From positions 1 through 64,000 of the forward strand of contig NZ_FNCN01000020.1 in NCBI RefSeq assembly GCF_900100605.1: a stretch of DNA of 64,000 bases. The letters run 5' to 3'. This document shows positions 31,001-39,377 of the stretch, piece by piece. Numbering within the stretch: position 1 is the stretch's first letter; each line of letters begins with the position of its first letter. Below the pieces are notes generated by a model that was given only the letters and a program-made list of their open reading frames with translations, did no database searches and was not told the origin of the DNA. The translations under genes and the position numbers were made by a program. Origin of the DNA: Sinosporangium album (GTDB lineage Bacteria > Actinomycetota > Actinomycetes > Streptosporangiales > Streptosporangiaceae).

Positions 31001-34000
31001 CCCGCTCCCGGGTGATGCGGGCGTGTTCCCGCTGCGTCTCGTCGATACGGCCGGCGGCGTTGCCGTCGGCGCCGATCAGCCGCATCACCGACACGTCGAC
31101 GTGGTCTTCGGGCTGGTCGGGGTCGTCGGCAACGGGGACGGCGCGGTGCTCGCCGTTGTCGGACAGCACCATCACCGTCGCCCGGTCCCCGTCGCGGCCG
31201 GTGTGGATGCCGGTGACGGTGCCGGTCACCAGGCTCACGGTGGCGCGGTCCCCGACCCGCAGATCCCGCCACCCCACCGGCTCGGGGTTTTCGGGCGGCA
31301 TCACGCCGGTGTAGGGCTGGCCGGCGGATGCGGCGCCGCGGTCGTAGCGGACCAGCGACGGCCAGCCGCGGTCGTTGACGGTGACGGTGTGGCTGCGGCC
31401 GTCGCCGTCGCGGATCGTGGCCTCGTAGCGGCGCACCTCCTGGTATTCGCCGCCGCGCAGGGTGATGGTTTCGATTCGGCCGATGACGGGGTCGCGAATC
31501 TGGTCGCCGTCCCAGCGGACGGTGTCGCCGACGTTGACACGGTCAGCGGTGACATGTTCGCGGGTGAACCCTTCGGGCCGGGTGGGCTTGTCGGGCGGCA
31601 GGTCGGGCAGGAGCCACAGGTCGGTGCTGTCGGGGAGGACGAGCTGGTCGACGGTGCCGTCATTGCGGCGTACGGCGACGCTGATCAGCCCGAATCCCTT
31701 GATGCGGCGGACGAACGTGACGGTGCCCGCGTGGGCCTGCCCGTCGGGGCCGGGGACGGCGATGACGTCGCCCATTGACAGGTTCCGCGTGAACGTTTTT
31801 TGTGGGGTGGGGCGGCCGGGGTCGTGCGGCGGCGGTGGGAACCCTTCCAGGCGGGCGTGGGCGGCGTCGACCCAGGCGGCGGTGCGGGTGAGGGCGCGGC
31901 GCCGCGCGGCCGGGGTCTGCTCGTCTGCTGCGAGGCGGCGCAAGTGCGCGGCGAGGGCGCGCATCTGGTCGCCGGAGAGGGTTTGGCGGGCGCGGAGCCG
32001 GGCTGCGGCCTGCCGCACCAGGTCAGGGGCGGGGCTGTCGGCGGTGTCGAGGCCGAGGTCGAGGACGCGGTTGCGCTGGTCGGTGCGTAGCCGGACCCTG
32101 CCGGACGGCTGCTGATCGTCCAGGGGAAGCGGCTCGACGCGGCGGGCGCCGGCGATCCGCCACGCCGTCTCGCGCAGCGGCGTGTAGGTCTGCTCGCCGC
32201 CGCTGCGGACCACCGCGCCGCCGGCCCGGACCTCGACCACCTCGGCGAGCGCCGCGCCCTCACCTTCGCTGGCCACCGCGATCCGGTCGCCGATCTGGAC
32301 CTCGGCGGGGGTGACCGGTTCGAGGCGGCTGCCGGCGGGGACGGCCACCAGGCGGTCGGCTTGGTCGTCGAGGCCGTAGGTGACGCTGATGGTGGTGCCG
32401 TCGCGGTCGGTCGCCTGGACGTCGACGGCGTTGTCTGACCTGATGACTCTGGCGACGTAGCGGGGGGTGCCGCCGTCAGCGACGACATCGCCGGGGAACA
32501 GCTCCCAGCCGGGGACGCGGATGGCCGCGAATTCGTGGCCGTCCGGCGGGGTCAGGCGGGCCCGGCGCGTCGGCTCCCACGGGTCCGGGGCGGTACCAGG
32601 GAACGCCTGAAGCCTCACCGGGCGGCTGAAGTCGTGTTCGATCGTGGCTTGGCGGCCGTCTTCGAACCGGACACGCAGCAGCGCTTCGCTGCCGCCCGGC
32701 CGACTGTCGAGGTACACGCCGGTCACTTGGGCGGGTGCTTTTTCACCGTCGGGGACGATCCACGTTCCCGGGACAGCGGACAGGCCCAGTCTTTCGAGCT
32801 CGACAGACCCCCTTACGGCAGTGCTGGCGGAAGTGATATGCAGCAGTTGCTCACCGGGCTCGTACTCCACATGCCTGACGCCCCCGTCCTGGACGTCGGC
32901 TATTTGGACGTGGACGTGCCCGTCTGCTGTCACGGGGGCTGACACGACACGGCTGGGGATGCCGTTGTTGTTGAGCACCCAGTCACCGACGGCCAAGCCT
33001 TCGACCCTGATGGGGGTGGCGCTGCTGGCGGCCGGAAGGGCAGAGGCCAGCGGCACAGTCGCCTGCGGCAAGATCAGGTGCCGGTGCCGGCCGTCCTGGT
33101 CGTCTCTGGTCGTGGCGGCCGTGATCCCCGTGCTTTCGTCGTGGTGTACGGATTCGACGGTGACTTCGGCTCCGCCGGGGGCGAGGATGCGGTCCCCAGC
33201 GACCAGGTCGGCGCCGGAGACATGGCGCGGCGTGGGCGAGGGCGGGTGGCCCGCGAGTCGGATAACGTGCTCCTGGACGGTGACCGGTAGCTGGCTGGGC
33301 GCGTCGACGGCGGTGCCGTCGTCCCTGCGGATGGTGATCTCGTCCAGCACGACGGTGCTGGTGCCTCCGCGGAGGCGGCGCGCGACACGGCCCTCGACGG
33401 TGACGCGGTCGGGGTCGGCGATGCCGAGCGTGTCCGGGTCAAGACCGCGGGGCAGTTCAGAGCCGCGGTAGGTGAGGCGGATTCGTTCCCCGGGTCGGAT
33501 GACGCCGCCGAGCATCCAATCGCCCACGTGGGTCCCGCCGTCGAACACTTCGACGGGCCTGCCTCGGGTGAGGCGATGGTTGCCCGCGTAGGTTCGAGTG
33601 GTGCCGTCGTCGAACACAAGCGTGACGTTGGGCTGCGGGTCGTCGGAACGGTACGCTTCGGTGCCAGGCCTTACCTCGACGACAGTGCGTGATCGGTGCT
33701 GCGTGGGCGGCTGGTAGGCAGACGGCACCTGGTAGATGGACCTGCCGGGCCGTAGCGGAGTGTGGGGGCCGGGCGCGCCGAGGTGGCCCCGCGGAGCGAC
33801 TGGAACCTTGACGGTGTCGCCAGGCTGCACCTGGTCGGCGTATACCTCGCCCTCGGGCGCGTCAGGCCGGGGCGCCGGTTCCGCCGGCGGCTGCGGCGGC
33901 GGAACCGCGGGGCGGTTTTGCTCGTCCTGTTCGCGGTCGCGGCGGATCCACTCGTCCCACAGCTCTTTCGCGAGGCGGGTGATGCGTTCCTGCTCGGCTT

Positions 34001-36278
34001 TGGCTGCCGTTTTCTTGGGGGCCGACCGTGCGGCCTGCTTGACGGCGGCGGCGAGGTCGAGGTGGGAGAGGCCGACGTCGGAGAAACGCTGGTGGCTCGG
34101 TTCCCGCTCCGTGTCGGCGAGCTGGGCCGCGAACTCGCGGGCCGCGGCTTCCACCTTCGCGGTTTCGGCGGGGGAGAACACGCCCGGAGCGGGGTTGAGG
34201 CGGCTGTGCCGCTCGTCACCGGGGGGCGTCTGTTCGGGGATGTCTGCGGCGGCCTGCGGCGACGTGTCTGGGCTGGTGGTGTTCCCGTCGTCGCGCTGCT
34301 GGGGCGAGCCGGTGTCGGGGGTTTCGGGGCGGGCCTTGCGGATGACGTCGCGGACTTTGCCCCAGTCCCGCAAGGTCGCGTCCTGCTGCTCGGCCTGGTC
34401 GATCAGCGTGAGCGCGGCGTCGTGGTCGCCGCCGTCGAAGTGTTCCCGGGCCTGCTTGGACAGTGCGGCGGCTTGTTTGCGGCGTTCTTCCCGCCCCTGC
34501 AGGCGTTCCGGCTCCGGGCCGGGGATGATCTCCAGGTCGAGGCGGTGTATGCCGTCGGTGACGCCGTGGTCGGCCGCCACCCGGTAGCGCAGCCCGCGGT
34601 CGAGGAGTACTTCGCCGGCGACGTGCATGTCGGTGAGTTGGAGGGATCGTGTTCCGGCGGGGGCGAGGATGCGGAACAGGGTGGGGTTGGTGGCCTGGTC
34701 GCTTTGGTGGGCGGCGACGTCTCGGCCCCACGGGTCGCGGGCGTCGGCGAAGCGGCGGGCGATGTTCTCGTCGGCCGAGACGCTGGTGAAAGCATGTCCG
34801 GTGAACTCGATGCCCTGGTTGCCGCCTTGCGGGTTCCACTGCGAGGGGTTGTCGAGGAGGAGTTGCGGTTCGCGGAGTCCCCGGTGGTAGACGGCGTCGC
34901 GGTTGCTGGGGGAGATACTCAGCAGCAGATCGAGGTCGGCGATCTGGTCGCGGACATCGCTGGGGGTGTCTTCGGGCAGGTCGCCGCCGCGGGCGGCGTA
35001 GAGGGCCTGGTTGATCGGCGCGTAGCGTTTCTCGGTGTAGGCGGCGACCGAGTCGGTGTGGCGGCGCATCTCGCGTTGGCGGATGCGCCGGTCGATGACG
35101 GCCCGCATGATGATCTGCTGGAAGTTCAGCGTGGAATGCAGGGCGGCTTCGCCGTGGCTGGCCGCTTCGAGGCGGGCCTCGTAGCTGTCGGCGGTGTCTT
35201 CGCCTGTTCCGGCGGTGTCTTCGCCTGTTCCGGCGGTGTCTTCGCCTGTTCCGGCGGTGTCTTCGCCTGTTCCGGCGGTGTCTTCGCCTGTTCCGGCGGC
35301 GGCGCGGGTGTCCTGCTGTGGCCGGGTCTGGGGGGCGGCGGGGGCGCCGTCGGCGCGGTGGTTGCGCGGCTCGTCGACCGGCTGCCATTCGGCGAGGTCG
35401 GCCTCGGCGAGGGTGCGGCGGTCGCCGCGGATGGTGGTGACCTCGATCTCGGCGCCGGTGAGGGTGTCTTGGACCTGTTCGACGCGGACGGGGTCGTTGA
35501 AGGCGGGGGTGTTGATCCACTGTCCGGCGCGTGGGATGCCCTGTCCGGTGCCCGTCTCAGGTGCGTCATCCGCTCTGACGTCGGGGTCTGCGGCGGGAGC
35601 GCCCTCATCTTGGAGGGTGGCGTAGATCTGGGCGGCGATGCGGTCGGCGGTGTCCCAGTCGCCGGTCTGCTCGGCCGTTACTAGGCGGGTGAACTGCGCT
35701 TCGGGCACGATGCGGGCGTCTGCGTCGCTGGTGGCGCGGATCGTGGTGCGCTCGTTGTCGTCGACGAAGACGACGTCGACACCGCCGCCGGGGCTGGCGG
35801 TGACCTGGTGGATGCGGCCGAAGCGGGCGGTCTGCTGGCCGTCGTCGCCGGTTCCCCGGACCAGGGCGATCTGGCCGGGTTTGAGGGCGGCGGCAGTGGT
35901 GGGCGTGTCTCCGGTGGGGGTGTGGTCCTCGACGTCGGCGGAGGGTTTCGCTACCTGCTGAGGGCGGGGTTTGTCTTCGTCGCGGGTGGAGGGGGCGGAG
36001 CCGGCAGGGGTTTTGGTGACGGTGAGGTAGCTGCGGTGGACGGCGATTTTCCGGCCGCCTGTGGTGTGGACTTCCAGGCGGCCGTTGCCGAGGTTTTTGG
36101 CGACGGTGCCGGTGCCGCCGCCCCAGATGGAGACGGTTGCGCCGGTTTCGATCCAGCGGCCTTTGCGGTCGCGGGGCTGGTCGACGTCGAAGTTTCGGGC
36201 GCGGGCTTTGGTTTCCAGCAGCGCCGTCGCCGTGCCTGCCCCGCTGCTGGTGGTGGTGTGGTTGTGGTCTGCGGACAC
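28023..36278 (-). CDS. 2751-residue virion polyprotein: ADP-ribosyltransferase, beta-barrel repeats, zincin
   Basis: N-terminal PRDRKGRWIETG and SH3-like barrel (residues 34-90); linker with five TGEDTAG repeats (329-363); ADP-ribosyltransferase-like domain (about 380-590) with Arg466 (VYHRGL), the FTSVS Ser-Thr-Ser-like motif (497-501) and catalytic Glu556 (AGEVLLDRGLRY; the first Glu of ExE is Ala). Residues about 850-1700 hold at least seven VGDxV-type small barrels. A zincin has HELGHH near 2203 and a downstream SQEVFATVLESL helix; then ELxxLIAxGWxxYGxDPxRTxxQDRL repeats (about 2390-2560) and a basic helical end. It lies where phages carry head-packaged, injected proteins; the role is inferred. 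The GTG at 36278 sits in a strong mRNA hairpin. Confidence 0.85.
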   Translation of the reverse strand: MSADHNHTTTSSGAGTATALLETKARARNFDVDQPRDRKGRWIETGATVSIWGGGTGTVAKNLGNGRLEVHTTGGRKIAVHRSYLTVTKTPAGSAPSTRDEDKPRPQQVAKPSADVEDHTPTGDTPTTAAALKPGQIALVRGTGDDGQQTARFGRIHQVTASPGGGVDVVFVDDNERTTIRATSDADARIVPEAQFTRLVTAEQTGDWDTADRIAAQIYATLQDEGAPAADPDVRADDAPETGTGQGIPRAGQWINTPAFNDPVRVEQVQDTLTGAEIEVTTIRGDRRTLAEADLAEWQPVDEPRNHRADGAPAAPQTRPQQDTRAAAGTGEDTAGTGEDTAGTGEDTAGTGEDTAGTGEDTADSYEARLEAASHGEAALHSTLNFQQIIMRAVIDRRIRQREMRRHTDSVAAYTEKRYAPINQALYAARGGDLPEDTPSDVRDQIADLDLLLSISPSNRDAVYHRGLREPQLLLDNPSQWNPQGGNQGIEFTGHAFTSVSADENIARRFADARDPWGRDVAAHQSDQATNPTLFRILAPAGTRSLQLTDMHVAGEVLLDRGLRYRVAADHGVTDGIHRLDLEIIPGPEPERLQGREERRKQAAALSKQAREHFDGGDHDAALTLIDQAEQQDATLRDWGKVRDVIRKARPETPDTGSPQQRDDGNTTSPDTSPQAAADIPEQTPPGDERHSRLNPAPGVFSPAETAKVEAAAREFAAQLADTEREPSHQRFSDVGLSHLDLAAAVKQAARSAPKKTAAKAEQERITRLAKELWDEWIRRDREQDEQNRPAVPPPQPPAEPAPRPDAPEGEVYADQVQPGDTVKVPVAPRGHLGAPGPHTPLRPGRSIYQVPSAYQPPTQHRSRTVVEVRPGTEAYRSDDPQPNVTLVFDDGTTRTYAGNHRLTRGRPVEVFDGGTHVGDWMLGGVIRPGERIRLTYRGSELPRGLDPDTLGIADPDRVTVEGRVARRLRGGTSTVVLDEITIRRDDGTAVDAPSQLPVTVQEHVIRLAGHPPSPTPRHVSGADLVAGDRILAPGGAEVTVESVHHDESTGITAATTRDDQDGRHRHLILPQATVPLASALPAASSATPIRVEGLAVGDWVLNNNGIPSRVVSAPVTADGHVHVQIADVQDGGVRHVEYEPGEQLLHITSASTAVRGSVELERLGLSAVPGTWIVPDGEKAPAQVTGVYLDSRPGGSEALLRVRFEDGRQATIEHDFSRPVRLQAFPGTAPDPWEPTRRARLTPPDGHEFAAIRVPGWELFPGDVVADGGTPRYVARVIRSDNAVDVQATDRDGTTISVTYGLDDQADRLVAVPAGSRLEPVTPAEVQIGDRIAVASEGEGAALAEVVEVRAGGAVVRSGGEQTYTPLRETAWRIAGARRVEPLPLDDQQPSGRVRLRTDQRNRVLDLGLDTADSPAPDLVRQAAARLRARQTLSGDQMRALAAHLRRLAADEQTPAARRRALTRTAAWVDAAHARLEGFPPPPHDPGRPTPQKTFTRNLSMGDVIAVPGPDGQAHAGTVTFVRRIKGFGLISVAVRRNDGTVDQLVLPDSTDLWLLPDLPPDKPTRPEGFTREHVTADRVNVGDTVRWDGDQIRDPVIGRIETITLRGGEYQEVRRYEATIRDGDGRSHTVTVNDRGWPSLVRYDRGAASAGQPYTGVMPPENPEPVGWRDLRVGDRATVSLVTGTVTGIHTGRDGDRATVMVLSDNGEHRAVPVADDPDQPEDHVDVSVMRLIGADGNAAGRIDETQREHARITREREFSAFLAGVETSRSRWAATDIAEALRGLPAGADRNTAFAAAAAQLDRVEAADDQAGRALAYRLGARDDTQAAAMAQAVTPAVDAVKRRATDRIRRALLDADPLPGETWPQTLGRVAASYRDHPPAPGVAPAGVSLARLRDRITTRETPSPRLQPDTQTTSGVAGRMAGYRAQLPDDLADLGRRPVTRALFDPTSLEDLEAGRVPPVRETTLWDADVADDDGPGEDAMRQLAVLRTAGRDLDARYQQHLAGRETVLRAELDAVTKARGEAWKTADDLDTAITSARVTGAPTPADGEARRAQALERWRQTAAREAELRSMLSEARRDALAATLAEVRPIGGEGVTYTDRTGRALTGRAGSNAAALRYAEQLLPSDWLAVARQVGPVEVVSGPGRHLHTRRDGTTRISLPADDNTAAPPAGTAAPVPMPTAQPGGVPKATVAAHELGHHMEAVIPGLREAGHALLWDRTSRGPVGERTRDEPLTGQDRGRAFSIYPGDLPDARTGRVNHDGSQEVFATVLESLAGNGDYLDDDLRQWGLGVMALLATDQRGPRAGAQPAERVRRDPLEGVDLPALSDEQLRGLLARIDDPAAAARLRAELDRRTNPPAEPAPTSASPRVDVEQLDDDELAQLIADGWDTYGRDPDRTALQDRLVVETEARHSRRRHRFDTLDDDTIGDLPDDELIELMIAGWEDYGQDPVRTARQDRLIAETEAREAARNQDRSGGLEDLASSDLLSMETDDLAGLFAANLGRYGIDPSVTALLDRISAELEDRDRARRAADDPYAHYNVQAMPDGELEDLKARHMPSYHSDPHSAALISRVFAELDARHRDQNPPDDRTPEEQRTDELIAQGWDPREAYAEAHGLDAVEMERQERRALIDAQRAPEDKQREDTVRRMYRQWVHEQWLAAEQATRGYLLSRLGVKAGVDPRKLWGGNPVHARAYASEELKRWWAEQPNGGRMTYAEWRAQWLGTASEARAARERRITSGNGRDLG
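35196..35300. repeat. Five-copy 21-bp coding tandem repeat
   Basis: GTCTTCGCCTGTTCCGGCGGT repeated five times with almost no variation, encoding a TGEDTAG linker in the giant protein. Near identity implies recent slippage or gene conversion, so copy number may vary between relatives. Confidence 0.9.
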
Positions 36279-36347
36279 TAACCGGCCCCTCCCTGTTCCC
36301 CCGGTGTGTTCGGGCCGAGGGAACAGGGAGGAGCCGGTTAGTGTCCG
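36272..36347 (-). promoter_or_regulatory. 27-bp hairpin sequestering the giant gene start
   Basis: Arms 36272-36286 plus 36289-36300 pair with 36319-36330 plus 36333-36347 (15 + 12 bp, 2x2 internal loop, 18-nt loop). In the leftward mRNA the second arm contains the purine-rich GGGAGGGG ribosome site and the GTG start at 36278-36276. It may limit translation or act as a partial terminator. Confidence 0.7.
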
Positions 36348-36382
36348 TCCCCGCTCCGTCGGAGGGCGGGGGCGGGGTCAGG

Positions 36383-36817
36383 TCAGGTGGTGAGGGGGAT
36401 CTCGTCGATGGCGACCTTCGGCGACCACACCGCGAGGTCGTAGGCATCCAGCCATGCTTTGGCCTGGCCGGGGTCGGAGGGCGTGTGGGGGTGGTTGATG
36501 AGGAACGCCCGGTACCCGGCTTCGTCGTCGATCGATCCGTCTTCGGCGAGGGCGCGGAGCCGCGACACCGCCTGCATGTGGGCGGTGTCGCGGCTGGCGG
36601 CCGCGATGACGGCGGGCGGGCGGCTGCCCAGCGGCCAGGTGATGACGGCGATGTGGACACTGCCGGGGGTGGCCTTCGGGAGGGCTGCGGTGGGCAGGTG
36701 GACGGTTGCGAGGAGGACGTCGAGCGGGATGGGGATTTGCAGGTTGAGGCGGATCGCGTCGCCGTCGGTGGGGGTGATGGTGGCGGTGACGCCGTTTTCG
36801 TCGATGAAGGTTTTCAC
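36383..36817 (-). CDS. Hypothetical protein, first gene after promoter P2
   Basis: 144 residues. An alpha/beta N-half (KTFIDENGVTATITPTDGDA, LQIPIPLDVLLATVHLP) and a helical C-half (TPSDPGQAKAWLDAYDLAVW). GGAGCC precedes the ATG. It lies 50 bp downstream of P2 and 105 bp before the giant gene, so the two form one transcript. Could be a chaperone or partner of the polyprotein; no family recognised. Confidence 0.65.
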   Translation of the reverse strand: MKTFIDENGVTATITPTDGDAIRLNLQIPIPLDVLLATVHLPTAALPKATPGSVHIAVITWPLGSRPPAVIAAASRDTAHMQAVSRLRALAEDGSIDDEAGYRAFLINHPHTPSDPGQAKAWLDAYDLAVWSPKVAIDEIPLTT

Positions 36818-36859
36818 GGGGGGCTCCTTCCACAGCAGCGCCGCTTGCTGCCGTATTTA

Positions 36860-36895
36860 CACTCGAAATATAACCATAATTTCAACTGGCGTCTA
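36860..36895 (-). promoter_or_regulatory. P2: phage promoter-operator
   Basis: On the minus strand TAGACG (36895-36890), 17-bp spacer, TATATT (36872-36867). The inverted repeat CAGTTGAA-N13-TTCGAGTG (36888-36860 on the minus strand) overlaps the spacer and start region as in P1. It sits over the last codons of the portal gene and would drive 36383-36817 and the polyprotein gene. Confidence 0.75.
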
Positions 36896-38789
36896 TGGGG
36901 TTTCGGCGGGCTGTCGCGGTAGCCCAGGCGTGGGTGTCGACAGCGCGGACCGCGGCGATGATGCCGCTGATGGACTCCCCTCCCGCGTCCAGCCGCGCCA
37001 CCGTCTCCGCCACCCCGCCCGCCAGACCCGCGAACTCCTCCGCCACCTGCGCGGCAGCCTTCGCGGCGGCCTGGTGGTCATCGACGCTCCCGCCCGGCAC
37101 CGCGGAGACCAGAGACGGGAGCGCGGTGAGCTCGGCCTCGCCGCGCCACGCCTCCACCGGCACGATCCGGCCCGTATCCAGCGGCTGCTCACCCACACGG
37201 GTGTCGATCTTGTACTCGGCCGCGAAATGCCGCGTGTGCTTGCGCAGTTTGGGAGACTCCAACCGCTTGACGGTGCGTTCGACGAAGCGTGTGCCGAGCT
37301 GCGTGAGCGCCACCGCGAGCTGCTCCTGCGCCCCCCCTTCGGTCTTGGTCTCGCTGCGCTCCGGCGGAGCGTTCTCCTCCTCCTGTTCGGCGTCGCCGTC
37401 CTGCCCGGTCTGGTCGAACAGGTCTTGGAGCCTGGCTATCGCCCCTCGCTCCCCCGGCCGGCCTTCCCCGCCCGCCGCGCCGCCCTCCTCGCTGCCGGCT
37501 GTCGCCTTGGCGCTGTCGGGGTCGGTGCCTTCGGGCGGGGCGATCCCGAGCGCCACCGCGTCCTCCTCGCGGGTCGGGATCGCGTTCTTGCCCTGCGGCA
37601 GCCACAGCGCCCGCGTGTGCGGCAACTCCACCGGGTCGTACCCGGCGATGGCGCGGTACTCGTCCGCCGAGATCAGCCCCGCCTCGAACTCCTCCCGCGC
37701 CTCGACCCTGCGCGCGGCCTTCGCCCGCTGCAGCACCTCCACACCGTCGGTGTCGAACTCGTACTCGGTGCCGTCGTCGTGGTCTGAGTCCCACCCCGTC
37801 ACCAGCAGCGACAGATGCGGCAGCATCGTGATGGTCCAGAAGTTGTGCAGCTCGGCGGCGGCGTTGTCGAACGTACGGCCAGACGCGTTGCCGATCACGC
37901 TCTCTGGGACGCCGAACGCGGCGAGGATCTCCTCTTTGGAGATGCGGGCCAGGTCCGCGTACGCCATGTCACGCGGCTTGGACGCCAGATCGACATACGA
38001 CAGGTCGCCCTGCAGCACGGTCAGCTTCCCGGCCTCGTGGGCGCCTTTGCCGAACACGTCGTTGAGGCGGCGCATCTCGTGGTCGTCGACCTCGCCGTCG
38101 ATGCCGATCACACCGCCCGGGCGGCCGTCGTTACGCAGGAACGTCGCGTTGTACAGGCGGGCGAGGAAGTCCAGGTCCACGCTGAGGCCGGCGGCCTCCA
38201 TCGGGGTGATTCCGCGGTACGGATCAAGCGGGTGGGGGTCGCGGAACCACAGCACCCGTTCGGGGTCGATCGCGTACTTCAGCCCGTCCGGGCCGGTCGT
38301 TTCGAAATGCGACAGCAGGTCGCCGCCGCGGCCGGGGACGGGGCGGGTCCGGCCGGGCGGCAGCAGGTCCAGCCCGATCGGCTGCCCCCGCCGGTTCAGC
38401 GTCTGCTCGACGAACGTCCCGCGCGAGGACAGCAGTACCTGCCCCGACAGGCGTTTGCGGAACTGGGGGCCTTTCTCCAGCCGGTTCAGACGAGCCTTGT
38501 TCAGCAGGCGGGCGAGCGGGTCGTCCTCGACGACCTCGCGCTCCCCGTCCGGTTTCACCTTGACGCGGCGGATCTTCAGCGCGGAGGCGTGCCCGGCGAT
38601 GGCGTCGACGCTTTTGAAAACCCATACGACGCGTTCCATGCCTTCGGCGACGGCGCGTTCGACGGGCCATGCCCGGCGCGGGTCACGCAGCCGGGCGATG
38701 ATCCCTGACCAGGCGGACGGTTCCGCCTCCCAGCTCTTGGTCTCCAGCCGGCCACCGGTACGGTCGCGGCGCAGGGAGGGAAGGAACAC
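36882..38789 (-). CDS. HK97-family portal protein
   Basis: 635 residues, longer than the usual 400-500. Residues 1-440 carry the portal fold: WVFKSVDAIAGHASALKIR, PHPLDPYRGITPMEAAG, GVIGIDGEVDDHEMRRLND and the RISKEEILAAFGVPESVIGN stretch. Residues 440-635 are an acidic linker plus a helical C-terminal extension (about 200 residues). It forms the dodecameric DNA gate at one capsid vertex. GTG start at 38789. Terminase lies upstream and the polyprotein downstream. Confidence 0.9.
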   Translation of the reverse strand: MFLPSLRRDRTGGRLETKSWEAEPSAWSGIIARLRDPRRAWPVERAVAEGMERVVWVFKSVDAIAGHASALKIRRVKVKPDGEREVVEDDPLARLLNKARLNRLEKGPQFRKRLSGQVLLSSRGTFVEQTLNRRGQPIGLDLLPPGRTRPVPGRGGDLLSHFETTGPDGLKYAIDPERVLWFRDPHPLDPYRGITPMEAAGLSVDLDFLARLYNATFLRNDGRPGGVIGIDGEVDDHEMRRLNDVFGKGAHEAGKLTVLQGDLSYVDLASKPRDMAYADLARISKEEILAAFGVPESVIGNASGRTFDNAAAELHNFWTITMLPHLSLLVTGWDSDHDDGTEYEFDTDGVEVLQRAKAARRVEAREEFEAGLISADEYRAIAGYDPVELPHTRALWLPQGKNAIPTREEDAVALGIAPPEGTDPDSAKATAGSEEGGAAGGEGRPGERGAIARLQDLFDQTGQDGDAEQEEENAPPERSETKTEGGAQEQLAVALTQLGTRFVERTVKRLESPKLRKHTRHFAAEYKIDTRVGEQPLDTGRIVPVEAWRGEAELTALPSLVSAVPGGSVDDHQAAAKAAAQVAEEFAGLAGGVAETVARLDAGGESISGIIAAVRAVDTHAWATATARRNPIDAS

Positions 38790-38796
38790 GGCCGCC

Positions 38797-38967
38797 TCAC
38801 TGCCCGCTGCCGAGCAGCAGCCCGCCCACCAGGGCCAAGGCCGAGACCCCGGCCCAGCCGAGCAGCGGGTGCGCCTGGTAGGCGACGATCAGCAGGCCCG
38901 TTGCTCCGAGGGCGATGAGCGCGATGGCGGCCAGGTCGCGCCGCCGGCGTGCGTCGAGTGGTGTCAA
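38797..38967 (-). CDS. 56-residue membrane protein with TTG start
   Basis: Minus-strand TTG at 38967 with AGGAG 6 bp upstream. Residues 13-31 and 36-54 are hydrophobic, giving two transmembrane helices with a basic N-terminus (LDARRRRD). It ends 7 bp before the portal start. Could be a holin-like or head-operon membrane protein; too short to classify. Confidence 0.6.
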   Translation of the reverse strand: MTPLDARRRRDLAAIALIALGATGLLIVAYQAHPLLGWAGVSALALVGGLLLGSGQ

Positions 38968-39038
38968 AGCCTGCTCCTGCCTGCCTGGTTACGGTGGGGC
39001 AGGCTAGGAGGCAGGACAGCATTGCGTCTGGCTTGGAC

Positions 39039-39377
39039 CTACCCGTAGAGGTTGCCCAGGGTGGTGCGCTGCCGGTAGGCGATCTCAGCGGCGGTCGTCC
39101 CGAGGGCGGGCTGCTTGCGCTTGGCGCGGACCTTGGGGCCGTTGCCGCCGATGAGGTGCTCGCTGTGCCGGCCCGGGCAGGGGATCCCGGTCGTCTCCTC
39201 CCAGCCGAGCCGGCACCACTCGCAGTACACCTCGTGGGCTATGCACCACGTCTTCTCCGCGACCATGAACGAACGGCGGGTCACCGCGATCTGGCGGGCC
39301 TGCCTATCGGTGACCGGCAGAGTCGCCGCGGCCACATATTCATGCACTCCGGGGATATCGGTCTTCGTCGTCGTCAA
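39039..39377 (-). CDS. Cys/His-rich protein between terminase and portal
   Basis: 112 residues from a TTG at 39377, preferred since GGGAG lies 5 bp upstream; a GTG at 39383 is possible. CIAHEVYCEWC...CPGRH in the middle suggests a zinc site; the C-terminus is basic and helical (AAEIAYRQRTTLGNLYG). Upstream gap to the terminase stop (39378-39617) contains a possible TTGACT element near 39585 but no gene. Function unknown; location fits an HNH-like or packaging accessory gene. Confidence 0.55.
   Translation of the reverse strand: MTTTKTDIPGVHEYVAAATLPVTDRQARQIAVTRRSFMVAEKTWCIAHEVYCEWCRLGWEETTGIPCPGRHSEHLIGGNGPKVRAKRKQPALGTTAAEIAYRQRTTLGNLYG

Noticed and set aside
35196..35300. CRISPR array
   Set aside because: Direct tandem repeat without spacers, in frame inside a coding sequence. 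No CRISPR-like repeat-spacer pattern elsewhere in the window.
29033..35684. Long plus-strand ORFs opposite the giant polyprotein gene
   Set aside because: Low-complexity Gly/Val/Ala or Arg-rich shadows of a high-GC gene; the minus strand has clear domains.
36272..36347. Inverted terminal repeats of an insertion sequence
   Set aside because: Arms flank only an 18-nt loop, there is no transposase between them, and they coincide with a gene start.
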